A stretch of DNA of 64,000 nucleotides from CAISCU01 sp051861545 (GTDB lineage Bacteria > Bacteroidota > Bacteroidia > UKL13-3). The DNA is taken from positions 67,881-131,880 of the forward strand of contig JBIMKP010000006.1 in NCBI GenBank assembly GCA_051861545.1. The letters are read 5' to 3'. Position numbers and translations under genes: made by a program. The notes beneath the pieces were generated by a model. That model saw only the letters and a list, made by a program, of their open reading frames with translations, had not been told where the DNA came from and did not search any database. How positions within the stretch are numbered: the stretch's first letter is position 1; the number at the start of each line of letters is the position of its first letter. Shown here one piece after another: positions 54,359 to 63,425 of the stretch.

Positions 54359-55399
54359 ATGAATAAAAAACAACTTATATATCTCATAATCGGTATTCTT
54401 ATTATTGGTGCTTTGGCCATTCCTAAACTAATGCCAAAAGGCGGTCCAAAAGCGGGTGGCAAACCAAAACCGGGTCCTATAGCAATCGGAAAATTCACTA
54501 TTCAATCAACACAACTAGATAAAACAGTTTCGGCTGCAGGAAGCATTTTAGCTGAGGAAGAAGTTGAGTTAAGGACAGAATCTTCTGGTCGTGTTTTACA
54601 AATTCTTTTTAAAGAAGGTGAAGCAGTAATTAAAGGACAACTTTTACTTAAAATGAATGATGCCGATTTACAAGCGCAATTAAAAAAGGCAAATAGTATT
54701 GAAAAACTAAAAGCTCAAAGCGAAAAACGTATGAAACAATTACTTGATAAAGGTGGTGTTTCTCAAGAAGCTTATGATATGGCGAATACTGAATTACAAT
54801 CGGCAAAAGCTGATATTGATTTACTTCGTGAACAAATTCGTAAAACCGAAATTCGTGCGCCTTTTAATGGTACAATTGGTTTAAGAAGTATAAGTGAAGG
54901 AAGCACTTTAGCTGTTAATACGCTTGTTGCTCGTTTGCAAAGTTTAAACAAGATGAAGCTCGATTTTTCTATACCAGAAAAATATGCAGCTTTTGTTTCT
55001 AAAGGCCAAGATATAAGCTTTCATACCGATGCAATGCCAAAGGATATTCATGCTAAAGTATTTGCTATTGAACCTAAAATCGACCAAAACAACAGAAATA
55101 TTTTAATACGTGCAATCTTTGATAATCCGGGTAAAAAGTACTTCCCAGGTAGTTTTGCTAAGGTGCAAATTGTTTTAAAGAAAGATGCCAATGCAATTAT
55201 GATTCCAACACAGGCAGTAACTCCCATTCTAAAAGGACAAAAAGTATATGTGGTTTCGGGTGATTCAGTTGTAGAACGCAAAATTGAATTAGGAGAAAGA
55301 TTGGATTCAATGGTACAAGTAACTAAAGGTTTAGAACCCGGTGAAGTAATTGCTGTTAAGGGTGTGGTTTTATTAAGAAACGGAGCAAAAATTAAATAA
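54359..55399 (+). CDS. RND efflux periplasmic adaptor (membrane fusion protein)
   Basis: 346 residues. An N-terminal membrane anchor (YLIIGILIIGALAI) is followed by a lipoyl/barrel-sandwich domain (SAAGSILAEEEVELRTESSG and IRAPFNGTIGLRSISEGS), an alpha-helical hairpin between the halves (about 90-165) and a beta-barrel. It bridges the inner-membrane pump and the outer-membrane TolC-type channel. Five bases before the pump gene. Confidence 0.94.
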   Translation: MNKKQLIYLIIGILIIGALAIPKLMPKGGPKAGGKPKPGPIAIGKFTIQSTQLDKTVSAAGSILAEEEVELRTESSGRVLQILFKEGEAVIKGQLLLKMNDADLQAQLKKANSIEKLKAQSEKRMKQLLDKGGVSQEAYDMANTELQSAKADIDLLREQIRKTEIRAPFNGTIGLRSISEGSTLAVNTLVARLQSLNKMKLDFSIPEKYAAFVSKGQDISFHTDAMPKDIHAKVFAIEPKIDQNNRNILIRAIFDNPGKKYFPGSFAKVQIVLKKDANAIMIPTQAVTPILKGQKVYVVSGDSVVERKIELGERLDSMVQVTKGLEPGEVIAVKGVVLLRNGAKIK

Positions 55400-55404
55400 G
55401 CCCA

Positions 55405-58400
55405 ATGAGTTTAAGTAGTTTAAGTGTAAACAGACCTGTACTGGCAACAGTCATGTCGATAGTAATTGTATTATTTGGCATCATTGGATATTCCTATTTA
55501 GGTTTAAGGGAATATCCATCAATTGACCCGCCAATTATTACAGTTAGAACCAGTTATACTGGCGCCAATGCCGAAATCATTGAGTCGCAGATAACGGAAC
55601 CATTAGAAAAAGCCATCAATGGTATTGCAGGAATTCGCTCAATTTCTTCATCAAGTAATTTGGGTAATAGCAGCATTTCTGTTGAGTTTAATTTAGATGA
55701 AGACCTAGAAAGTGCAGCAAATGATGTGCGTGATAAAGTTTCTCAAGCCGTTCGTTCATTACCTCAAGATATTGATGCACCTCCAGTTGTAAGTAAAGCT
55801 GATGCAAACTCAGATGCTATCATTTCAATGACAGTTCAAAGTGATACAAAAAACATTATTGAAATAAGTGATTATGGTGAAAATGTTTTATTAGAGAAAT
55901 TACAAACTATACCAGGAGTTAGTACCATTCAAATTTGGGGTCAGAAAAAATATGCGATGCGTTTATGGCTTGATCCTTTAAAAATGGCTGCTTACGGCGT
56001 AACTCCTCAAGATATTAGAGCTGCTCTTGATAGAGAAAATGTTGAATTACCCGGAGGAAAAATTGAAGGTAATGCTACCGAATTAACTGTAAAAACCATT
56101 GGTAGATTTAGCAATGAAGAAGACTTTAATAACCTGATTGTTTTAGCTAATGGAACCAATCAAATTCGTTTCAGAGATATTGGAAAAGCAGTATTGGGTG
56201 CAGAAAATGAAGAAACAATTTTAAAAGAATCGGGTAAACCAATGATTGGATTGGCAATCGTTCCTCAACCTGGTGCAAATTATATTGATATTGCAACTGA
56301 GTTCTACAAACGTTTCGATCAAATTAAAAAGGAAGTTCCTGCTGCTTATCAATTAGATGTTGCTATAGATAATACCGGTTTCATTAGAACTTCAATTACC
56401 GAGGTTCAAGAAACTCTATTCATTGCATTCTGTTTAGTAGTTCTCATTATTTTCTTATTTTTTAGAGATTGGTTGATTGCATTTCGTCCTTTAATTGATA
56501 TTCCCGTTTCACTTACAGGCGCATTTTTTATCATGTACCTCTCGGGTTTCTCAATCAATATTCTAACCTTATTGGCTATTGTTTTAGCAACAGGATTGGT
56601 GGTTGATGACGGAATTGTAGTCACCGAAAACATCTTCAAAAAAATGGAAGAAGGTGAATCGCCAAGAGAAGCCGCAATTAAAGGTACCAATGAAATTTTC
56701 TTTGCTGTAATTTCCACTTCGATTACGCTTGCAGTTGTATTCCTTCCTATTATTTTCTTACAAGGATTTGTTGGTCGATTGTTCCGTGAATTTGGTGTCG
56801 TCGTCGCAGGTGCTGTGCTCATATCAGCATTTGTTTCTTTAACACTTACACCTATGCTGAATGTATATTTCACAAGAAAAGATTACAAGTACAGAAGTAA
56901 ATTTTACTTAGCTACTGAGCCTTTCTTTATAAGTTTAAATGAATCGTATAAAAGTTCTTTAGAGTCGTTTATGAAGAAAAGATGGATTGCTTTTGTTGTG
57001 GTTCTTATTTCTTTTGGTTTGATTTACACAATTGGCTCAAGCATTCAACAAGAATTAGCTCCTTTGGATGATAGAAGTGTCATGCGTATTACTTCAAATG
57101 CAGCAGAAGGTGCTTCTTATGAATTCATGGAAGGTTTCCAAGACCAGATTGCCCAAATGGTAATGGATTCTGTTCCTGAAAAACGTAAATTACTTTCTGT
57201 TACAGCTCCAGGTTTTATAGGTAGTGGTGCTGTGAATACTGGTTTTACAAGGATTCTGTTAGTTGAGCCCGACCAAAGACGTCGAACTCAGCAACAAATT
57301 GCAGATGATATCACAAAAAACTTGAAGTCATATCCTGATGCAAAAACATTTGTTATTCAAGACCAAACTATCAATGGAAGTGGTGGTTCTCGAGCTGGTT
57401 TACCTGTGCAGTTTATCCTACAAAACCAAGACTTCAAAAAGATTCAAGAATACCTTCCTAAATTCATGGAAGAAGTTGGTAAAAATCCTACTTTCCAAAT
57501 GATTGATGTGAACCTTAAATTCAACAAACCTGAACTTGTTATTAGCATCGACCGTGAAAAAGCAAAGGCTTTAGGTGTAAGTGTGCAAAGTGTTGCTCAG
57601 AGTTTGCAAATGGCTTATAGCGGATTACGTTATGGTTATTTCAATATGAAAGGCAAGCAATACCAGGTAGTAGGACAGTTTGATAGAGAGAACAGAGATT
57701 CACCACTTGATTTACAAAGCATGTATGTGAAAAATGATAAAGGAGAATTGATTCAGTTAGACAATATTGTTACAGTTACAGAACAAAGTAGTCCGCCGCA
57801 ATTGTACCATTACAACCGCTATAAATCAGCAACAGTAATGGCAGGATTGGCACCAGGAAAAACAATTGGTGATGGTATTGGAGAGATGAAGAAAATATCT
57901 AAAAAAGTACTAGATGAAAGTTTCACTACAGACTTAGCTGGACCATCTCGTGACTTTTCTGAAAGTTCATCAAATACAACCTTTGCATTGTTACTTGCTT
58001 TGATACTAGTTTACTTGGTATTGGCAGCTCAATTCGAAAGTTTCAAAGATCCACTTATCATTATGTTAACAGTTCCAATGGCATTGGCTGGAGCTTTGGT
58101 TTCACTTTGGTACTTTGATCAAACACTTAATATTTTTGGTCAGATTGGAATTATTGTACTGATAGGATTGGTAACTAAAAATGGAATCCTGATAGTTGAG
58201 TTTGCCAATCAACAAAAAGAAAAAGGATTAAATAAAATGGATGCTGTTGTAGTTGCTGCAGTATCTCGTTTACGTCCGATTTTAATGACCAGTCTTGCAA
58301 CCATGTTAGGTGCTTTACCCATTGCTTTGGCATTAGGTGCAGGTACCAAAAGCAGAATGAGTATGGGAATTGTAATCATTGGCGGATTGTTGTTTTCAGG

Positions 58401-58473
58401 CATTCTTACCTTATATGTAATTCCTGCTATTTACAGTTACTTCTCAAAAGAAAAAAAACATGATGCAGCTTAA
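55405..58473 (+). CDS. RND multidrug efflux pump, inner-membrane permease (HAE1 type)
   Basis: 1022 residues, the normal AcrB/MexB length. Twelve membrane helices in two halves with large periplasmic loops after TM1 and TM7. The proton-relay motif in TM4 is LATGLVVDDGIVVTENIF (adjacent Asp residues), and LREYPSIDPPIITV, GANAEIIESQITEPLE and the second-half GLVTKNGILIVEFAN complete the family signature. It exports hydrophobic compounds by proton antiport. It overlaps the TolC gene by 14 bp. Substrate unknown; the MarR regulator suggests aromatic or antibiotic inducers. Confidence 0.96.
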   Translation: MSLSSLSVNRPVLATVMSIVIVLFGIIGYSYLGLREYPSIDPPIITVRTSYTGANAEIIESQITEPLEKAINGIAGIRSISSSSNLGNSSISVEFNLDEDLESAANDVRDKVSQAVRSLPQDIDAPPVVSKADANSDAIISMTVQSDTKNIIEISDYGENVLLEKLQTIPGVSTIQIWGQKKYAMRLWLDPLKMAAYGVTPQDIRAALDRENVELPGGKIEGNATELTVKTIGRFSNEEDFNNLIVLANGTNQIRFRDIGKAVLGAENEETILKESGKPMIGLAIVPQPGANYIDIATEFYKRFDQIKKEVPAAYQLDVAIDNTGFIRTSITEVQETLFIAFCLVVLIIFLFFRDWLIAFRPLIDIPVSLTGAFFIMYLSGFSINILTLLAIVLATGLVVDDGIVVTENIFKKMEEGESPREAAIKGTNEIFFAVISTSITLAVVFLPIIFLQGFVGRLFREFGVVVAGAVLISAFVSLTLTPMLNVYFTRKDYKYRSKFYLATEPFFISLNESYKSSLESFMKKRWIAFVVVLISFGLIYTIGSSIQQELAPLDDRSVMRITSNAAEGASYEFMEGFQDQIAQMVMDSVPEKRKLLSVTAPGFIGSGAVNTGFTRILLVEPDQRRRTQQQIADDITKNLKSYPDAKTFVIQDQTINGSGGSRAGLPVQFILQNQDFKKIQEYLPKFMEEVGKNPTFQMIDVNLKFNKPELVISIDREKAKALGVSVQSVAQSLQMAYSGLRYGYFNMKGKQYQVVGQFDRENRDSPLDLQSMYVKNDKGELIQLDNIVTVTEQSSPPQLYHYNRYKSATVMAGLAPGKTIGDGIGEMKKISKKVLDESFTTDLAGPSRDFSESSSNTTFALLLALILVYLVLAAQFESFKDPLIIMLTVPMALAGALVSLWYFDQTLNIFGQIGIIVLIGLVTKNGILIVEFANQQKEKGLNKMDAVVVAAVSRLRPILMTSLATMLGALPIALALGAGTKSRMSMGIVIIGGLLFSGILTLYVIPAIYSYFSKEKKHDAA

Positions 58474-59770
58474 GAAATACCTAATTATATTTTTTCTATT
58501 AGCAGAAATTTCATTTCAGCTTTCTGCACAATCTGTATTAAAACTAACTGATGTTTATAGATTGGCATTAGAGAATAATTTCTCTATTCAATTAGCTAAA
58601 AACGAACAAGAAATAAACCGTAATAACAACAGTATTGGTGCTGCTGGAATGTTGCCAAACATTGCTGCAACTGCTGGTAAAGACAATACAGTTACAGATA
58701 CTAAACAAACATTCTTAAGTGGCGCAACAAACGATAGAGATGGTGCTAAAGCAAATCAATTGAACGCGGGTGTAGAACTCGGCTGGACAATCTTTGATGG
58801 CTTTAAAATGTTTGCTTCAAAAAACAAATTAGAAAACCTACAAAACCAAGGTGAATTGCGTGTAAAAATGCAAATTGAACAAGTATATTCAAGAATTAGT
58901 AAGGCTTATTATGATATTGTTCAAGCTAAAAATTTAATGGAAGTTGAAAAGGAATCTATCAAATTATCTGAACAAAGATTAAAGCTTGTGCAAGATAGAT
59001 TTGATGCAGGTAAATCATCTAAAGCAGAAGTATTAAATGCTCAGGTTGATTTTAATGCCGATAAAAGTCGCTTATTAAAACAAAAGAATGTTTTACAAAA
59101 CCTGAAAATCAATTTGAATCAATTATTGGCAAGAGAAATTGATACTGAATTTGATGTTGAAAACGAAATTGAAAACACAGGTGATTACAAACTCGATTCA
59201 TTATCAATGTTGGCAGCTGAAAGAAATACAAGTATCTTGATATTAAAGTCGGGAAAGAACATACAGAACTATGCTATCAAGGAAATTCAGGCTGAAAGGT
59301 ATCCGAATGTAAGTTTAAGAACAGGTTATACTTATAGTAAATCTGAATCGGAAGCCGGCTTCTTACAAAGCAGTAACAATACAGGATACCATTATGGTGC
59401 GGGTGTAAACCTAAATGTATTTAGTGGAAGCAGTGTTAGTAGAAGAATGACGAATGCAAAAATTGGTTTAAAATCAACTGAATTAATTCTAAAAGATAGT
59501 TTAAGTAAACTTCAGCTGAGTTTGAATCAAACCTACAGGAATCTTCAATTAGGAAAAGAATTATTACTGATGGAAACTGAGAATTTAAAAGTAGCAAAAA
59601 GCAATGTTGAATTGGCAAGTGAACAATACAAAATTGGAGTGATATCAGCACTAGAACTTCGCCAAGCACAACAAAATTTGTTATCGGCCGAAACACGTTA
59701 CCTCGCTGCCCGTTATGATGCAATTCTAGCAGAAGTTGAATTGAAGAGATTAAGCGGAATGCTTTTGTAG
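58460..59770 (+). CDS. TolC family outer-membrane efflux protein
   Basis: 436 residues. A signal peptide (FFLLAEISFQLSAQ) precedes two OEP repeats of long helices and short strands (LKLTDVYRLALENNFSIQLA; VYSRISKAYYDIVQAKNLME; QLSLNQTYRNLQLGKELLLM; VISALELRQAQQNLLSAETR). It forms the outer-membrane duct of the tripartite pump. The TAG stop at 59768-59770 is immediately followed by the repeat-rich region and the 18-bp palindrome at 59772. Confidence 0.95.
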   Translation: MMQLKKYLIIFFLLAEISFQLSAQSVLKLTDVYRLALENNFSIQLAKNEQEINRNNNSIGAAGMLPNIAATAGKDNTVTDTKQTFLSGATNDRDGAKANQLNAGVELGWTIFDGFKMFASKNKLENLQNQGELRVKMQIEQVYSRISKAYYDIVQAKNLMEVEKESIKLSEQRLKLVQDRFDAGKSSKAEVLNAQVDFNADKSRLLKQKNVLQNLKINLNQLLAREIDTEFDVENEIENTGDYKLDSLSMLAAERNTSILILKSGKNIQNYAIKEIQAERYPNVSLRTGYTYSKSESEAGFLQSSNNTGYHYGAGVNLNVFSGSSVSRRMTNAKIGLKSTELILKDSLSKLQLSLNQTYRNLQLGKELLLMETENLKVAKSNVELASEQYKIGVISALELRQAQQNLLSAETRYLAARYDAILAEVELKRLSGMLL

Positions 59771-59771
59771 T

Positions 59772-59789
59772 CATTGGCGGCCGCCAATG
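59772..59789. repeat. 18-bp perfect palindrome
   Basis: CATTGGCGGCCGCCAATG, two bases after the TolC-family stop codon, merging into a heptamer array. Confidence 0.9.
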
Positions 59790-59828
59790 GCTGCTAGCAT
59801 CTGGCCTCTGGCAACTGGCTTTGAATTC
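59788..59828 (+). repeat. Heptamer array, copy 2
   Basis: TGGCTGC TAGCATC TGGCCTC TGGCAAC TGGCTTT followed by GAATTC. Confidence 0.85.
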
Positions 59829-59900
59829 GAGAAAGTAGAATGTGATTTTGTACTAAGCAAGATTTTCAAAATCCTTTAAAGTATTTTAGGCTTTTTAAAA

Positions 59901-59941
59901 CGGCTTTTGGCCATTGGCTGTTCGCTCTTGGCTTTGAATTC
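59901..59941 (+). repeat. Heptamer array, copy 3
   Basis: CGGCTTT TGGCCAT TGGCTGT TCGCTCT TGGCTTT followed by GAATTC. The flank TAGAATGTG...TTTGTACTAA is shared with copy 2. Confidence 0.82.
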
Positions 59942-60013
59942 ATGTAGGTAGAATGTGTTTTTGTACTAATCAAGACTTTTAAAAACGGTCAACGTAATTT
60001 AGGCTTTTACAAA

Positions 60014-60041
60014 CCTGCCAATGGCCAACAGCCAAAAGCCA
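60014..60041 (-). repeat. Heptamer array, copy 4
   Basis: Minus strand: TGGCTTT TGGCTGT TGGCCAT TGGCAGG. Inverted relative to copy 3 and using the same unit types. Confidence 0.8.
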
Positions 60042-60060
60042 AAGTGTTTTCTAACAACGA

Positions 60061-60205
60061 ATGCCTCATCATCGGCAGCGCGTGCTGATGCAATCTGCAT
60101 GGCCTTGTGCGCCAAGCCGCCTTTTGAATTTTCCGCGGGTAAGGCCAACGCTGCTAATGACAATGGAGCGCCAGGGCGGAAAAGGCAGCAGCGGCCGAAA
60201 TTAGG
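60061..60205. other. GC-rich block inside the repeat region
   Basis: By count, 37 of 60 bases (60061-60120) and 33 of 60 (60121-60180) are G or C, against 14 of 60 in 60241-60300. A short frame crosses it (60021-60239), but it begins and ends inside heptamer arrays and encodes no recognised protein. Confidence 0.7.
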
Positions 60206-60243
60206 CTACTGGCTTCTTGCCTCTGGCAGCTGGCTTTGAATTA
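60203..60243 (+). repeat. Heptamer array, copy 5
   Basis: AGGCTAC TGGCTTC TTGCCTC TGGCAGC TGGCTTT followed by GAATTA. Confidence 0.82.
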
Positions 60244-60250
60244 GAGACGA

Positions 60251-60360
60251 AAAACATTCATATTACTATAAGAATTTATCGTTTGTGATAAAATTAATCG
60301 ACTTAATCCTTCTTTTGAAAACCAACTTTAATACTAGCAGAATTGCAAGCCAGATGCCAG
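60251..60360 (+). repeat. ~110-bp direct repeat, copy A
   Basis: Starts AAAACATTCATATTACTATA and ends in the heptamer array at 60346. It is similar along its whole length to 60512-60620, with scattered substitutions. Confidence 0.75.
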
Positions 60361-60379
60361 CCGCCAGTTGCCAGAGGCC
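60346..60379 (-). repeat. Heptamer array, copy 6
   Basis: Minus strand: GGCCTC TGGCAAC TGGCGGC TGGCATC TGGCTTG then CAATTC. Confidence 0.82.
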
Positions 60380-60511
60380 TAAAATAGCGCCTCCAATGAT
60401 GAAAGAATTTTGCTTACTTTTTTTCCAAAAAGTAAGGATAATAACAACGAATATTTATCGTATGAATATCTTAATCGTATCAAGTAATGTTTTGAATTTT
60501 ACTTCAGAATA

Positions 60512-60620
60512 CAAAACATTCATTTTACTATAAAAATTTATCGATTGTAATAAATGTAATCGATTTAATCCTTCTATTGGAAACCAATTTTGATACTTGC
60601 AGAATCGCAAGCCAGAAGCA
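60512..60620 (+). repeat. ~110-bp direct repeat, copy B
   Basis: Starts AAAACATTCATTTTACTATA; second copy of 60251-60360, again ending in a heptamer array. Confidence 0.75.
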
Positions 60621-60642
60621 AGCTGCCAGTAGCCAGAGGCCA
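60608..60642 (-). repeat. Heptamer array, copy 7
   Basis: Minus strand: TGGCCTC TGGCTAC TGGCAGC TTGCTTC TGGCTTG then CGATTC. It ends about 50 bp before the CotH gene start. Confidence 0.82.
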
Positions 60643-60694
60643 AAAAAATTTTCTATTAAAGAAAAGAATCGTATTTTGTTCAGCTATTCATACA

Positions 60695-62731
60695 ATGAGA
60701 TCAAAACAACTCCTAATTATTCTATTCTTTTTTCTATTTAAAGAATCAATATCACAAACTTTTACTAGCAGTAATCTGCCTATTGTTATTGTTACTACCG
60801 ACAACAATCCTTCAACTGGTAGACCGCGCGAAATAGTTGATAATGTAAAGGTACTTGGAAACATGAAGGTGATTGAAAGACCCAATGCTGCGCGAAATTT
60901 TGTAAACGATCAAAACAACCTCGATTACCTTTCTTATACTGGCCGAATTGGTATCGAACTACGTGGTTCTTCTTCTCAAGACCTTCCTAAAAAACCCTAT
61001 GCTCTTACAACTTTATTATCAGATAATGTAAGTAATAACAATACTAGCATCTTAGGAATGCCTCCTGAAAATGATTGGATTCTCAATTCACATGCCTACG
61101 ATTCTACAACCATGCGCGATTTTATTTCGTATGATGCTTATGCCAAAATGGGAAACTATTCTTCACGCTCTAGGTATTGCGAACTTATTGTTAATGGCGA
61201 TTTCAAAGGCCTTTATATCTTTCAAGAAAAATTAAAAATCGATGATAACAGAGTGAATATTCGTAAGCTCGAAAAAATCGATAATAATTTCCCTGATATT
61301 ACTGGTGGTTATATGACCAAATGTGATAAAACTACGGGCGGTGACCCTGTAGCTTGGACTATGCAAAGTTACCTTGGTGGAACCGTAAACTTCATCCACG
61401 ATAACCCAAGTCCACAAGAAATTACCACCCAACAAGCTGCTTATATTCAAAATTATTTCAAAGCAATTAATGTTAAAAATGAATCGATTTTAAATGGGTA
61501 TCCAAGTCTTTTAGACATTCCCAGTTTTATCGACTTTATGCTGGTGAATGAAGTTGCTTCTAATGCAGATGCCTATCAATTAAGCACCTTTTTTCACATG
61601 GATAAAATGGGCAAACTCAGAGCGGGTCCGATTTGGGATTTAAACCTTACTTATGGAAACGATTTGTTTATGTGGGGATACGATAGAAGTTTCACAAATG
61701 TTTGGCAATTCAGCAATGGCAATGATAATGTAGGTGCAAGGTTTTGGAAAGATTTATACGACAATGAAACTTTTCGTTGTTATATGAGCAAACGTTGGAA
61801 AGAAATGACTGCTCCTGGTATGCCTTTGAACTATAGTGTTATCACCAACAAAATGGATTCACTTAGTAATTTATTAGCTGAAGCTCGCGAAAGAGAACAA
61901 ACACGTTGGAAAAATATTGGTAACTATTCAAAACATATCAATACGATGAAATCTTGGTTACAAGCACGATATACATGGATGAACAGCAAACTCATACAAA
62001 CACAAATTTGTACCAATATCAATATTCCCAAATTGGTTATTTCTAAAATAAATTACCATCCCCTACCCTTTGGTGCCGATTCAAGCAAAGATTTTGAGTT
62101 CATTGAAATTACCAATAATAGCAATCAGATTGTAAATACAACGGGATATTATTTTAGTGAATTAGGCATTTCTTATTCGTTTCCACCCAACTCAAAAATT
62201 GGAGCCAACGATAGAATTTTTATTGTAGGTAAAGAAAATGTTTTTGAAAACTTCTACAGAAAGGAGGCCTTTGGAGAATTTGCAAGAAACCTTTCCAACA
62301 AATCACAAAGATTGGTTTTAAGCGATGCTTATGGAAATACCATTGATGAAGTTACTTATATGGACACATTTCCATGGCCTGCAGATGCGGATGGCAAAGG
62401 AGCATATTTAGAGCTCAAAGACATTAATTCCGACAATAGTTTAGCAGCTAACTGGAGAAGCTCAAAAACACCATTATCAATCAATGGAATCAGTTTAGAA
62501 AACGAGAATATTGTTGTTTATCCCAATCCCACAAATGGAAAAATTTATGTGAATGGATTGAACTCTAAAATTGAATTTTTTGAAGTATTAGATTTAATGG
62601 GTAGAACTGTTTTAAGTGGTAGTTCCACAAATGATGGAATTGATTTAACATCACTATCAAACAATACATACTTTATAAAATTGGTTGATGAAAACGGCTA
62701 TGTTCTCAACAAAAAAATCATTAAATACTAA
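60695..62731 (+). CDS. Secreted CotH kinase family protein with lamin-tail and T9SS domains
   Basis: 678 residues from the ATG at 60695 (MRSKQLLIILFFFLFKESIS), which gives a proper signal peptide; a longer frame from 60590 only translates the repeat array. A CotH domain spans about 60-400 (RIGIELRGSSSQDLPKKPYA; NGDFKGLYIFQEKLKIDDNR; SFIDFMLVNEVASNADAYQ; AGPIWDLNLTYGND), followed by a lamin-tail domain (FEFIEITNNSNQIVNTTGYY) and a type IX sorting domain (VVYPNPTNGKIYVNG to the C-terminus YVLNKKIIKY). CotH proteins are atypical protein kinases or matrix proteins. Expected to be exported to the cell surface or medium. Confidence 0.9.
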   Translation: MRSKQLLIILFFFLFKESISQTFTSSNLPIVIVTTDNNPSTGRPREIVDNVKVLGNMKVIERPNAARNFVNDQNNLDYLSYTGRIGIELRGSSSQDLPKKPYALTTLLSDNVSNNNTSILGMPPENDWILNSHAYDSTTMRDFISYDAYAKMGNYSSRSRYCELIVNGDFKGLYIFQEKLKIDDNRVNIRKLEKIDNNFPDITGGYMTKCDKTTGGDPVAWTMQSYLGGTVNFIHDNPSPQEITTQQAAYIQNYFKAINVKNESILNGYPSLLDIPSFIDFMLVNEVASNADAYQLSTFFHMDKMGKLRAGPIWDLNLTYGNDLFMWGYDRSFTNVWQFSNGNDNVGARFWKDLYDNETFRCYMSKRWKEMTAPGMPLNYSVITNKMDSLSNLLAEAREREQTRWKNIGNYSKHINTMKSWLQARYTWMNSKLIQTQICTNINIPKLVISKINYHPLPFGADSSKDFEFIEITNNSNQIVNTTGYYFSELGISYSFPPNSKIGANDRIFIVGKENVFENFYRKEAFGEFARNLSNKSQRLVLSDAYGNTIDEVTYMDTFPWPADADGKGAYLELKDINSDNSLAANWRSSKTPLSINGISLENENIVVYPNPTNGKIYVNGLNSKIEFFEVLDLMGRTVLSGSSTNDGIDLTSLSNNTYFIKLVDENGYVLNKKIIKY

Positions 62732-62789
62732 ACGGTAATTCTCTTTCCAACCACTATATCAATCTTTATTATACTTCCTTTTTACTACA

Positions 62790-63275
62790 ATGAATCCTAA
62801 AATTATTCAAATTTCAGAAACACTTGTTGTGGGTGTAAAAAAAAGAATGAGTTTGGCTGAAGATGCAACATTTCAGTTATGGAGCAGTTTTATGCCACGT
62901 AGAAAAGAAATAACGCAAACAGTAAACAGCTCATTCATATCAATGACGGTTTACGACAGCAATTTTAACATCAATCAATTTACGCCGCATACACAGTTCG
63001 ATAAATGGGCATGTGTTGAAATAACATCAACAGAGAATCTGCCAAACGACTTTGAAACATATACCATTCCGGCGGGCACTTACGCCGTATTTGTTTTTAA
63101 AGGTTTACCACAAATGGCACCGCAGTTCTTTCAAAAAATCTTTATGGAATGGTTACCTAAATCAGGATATAATTTAGCTGATGGACCACATTTTGCCGTA
63201 ATGGGAGAAAAGTACAAAAACAATGACCCGGATTCGGAAGAGGAAATTTATATACCTGTAGAAGCCGGCTTTTAG
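62790..63275 (+). CDS. GyrI-like (AraC effector-binding) domain protein
   Basis: 161 residues without DNA-binding domain. The chain fits the stand-alone GyrI-like/SHS2 small-molecule-binding fold: ETLVVGVKKRMSLAED, FDKWACVEITSTENLPNDF, YTIPAGTYAVFVFKGLPQMA and FFQKIFMEWLPKSGYNLADG. Such proteins bind hydrophobic or cationic compounds and may buffer them or inhibit gyrase. The TAG stop codon forms the first bases of a heptamer array (TAGCCAT). Confidence 0.86.
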   Translation: MNPKIIQISETLVVGVKKRMSLAEDATFQLWSSFMPRRKEITQTVNSSFISMTVYDSNFNINQFTPHTQFDKWACVEITSTENLPNDFETYTIPAGTYAVFVFKGLPQMAPQFFQKIFMEWLPKSGYNLADGPHFAVMGEKYKNNDPDSEEEIYIPVEAGF

Positions 63276-63300
63276 CCATTGGCTGTTCGGTTTTGGCATT
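63273..63300 (+). repeat. Heptamer array, copy 8 (overlaps stop codon)
   Basis: TAGCCAT TGGCTGT TCGGTTT TGGCATT; the first three bases are the stop codon of the GyrI-like gene. Confidence 0.78.
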
Positions 63301-63306
63301 CATTTG

Positions 63307-63341
63307 AGGCTTCTGGTATCTATCCTCTGGCCACTAGCTTT
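63307..63341 (+). repeat. Heptamer array, copy 9
   Basis: AGGCTTC TGGTATC TATCCTC TGGCCAC TAGCTTT then TGAATTTC; preceded by CATTTG as in copy 10. Confidence 0.78.
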
Positions 63342-63425
63342 TGAATTTCTGTGATAGAATCATTTTTTATACTAAACAAAATTCATTAAGGGCGGTCAAC
63401 GTATTTTAGACCCCGACATCATTTG

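Larger units (their letters stand above)
59771..60694. repeat. Repeat-rich intergenic region
   Basis: 924 bp without a convincing gene. It contains five TGGCNNC heptamer arrays in both orientations, an 18-bp perfect palindrome, two near-identical ~110-bp direct repeats (60251-60360 and 60512-60620), and a GC-rich block at about 60061-60205. Segments are shared with the gap at 63276-63579, including an exact 25-nt inverted copy (59986-60010 against 63464-63488). Confidence 0.85.

Noticed and set aside
60021..60239. 72-codon frame through the GC-rich block
   Set aside because: It begins and ends inside heptamer arrays and its ends simply translate the repeats; no recognisable product. Treated as repeat DNA.
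59788..60642. CRISPR array
   Set aside because: Units are 7 bp with no spacers, copies lie in both orientations and no cas genes are present.
60590..60694. Upstream extension of the CotH protein
   Set aside because: It translates the heptamer array; the ATG at 60695 gives a proper signal peptide.
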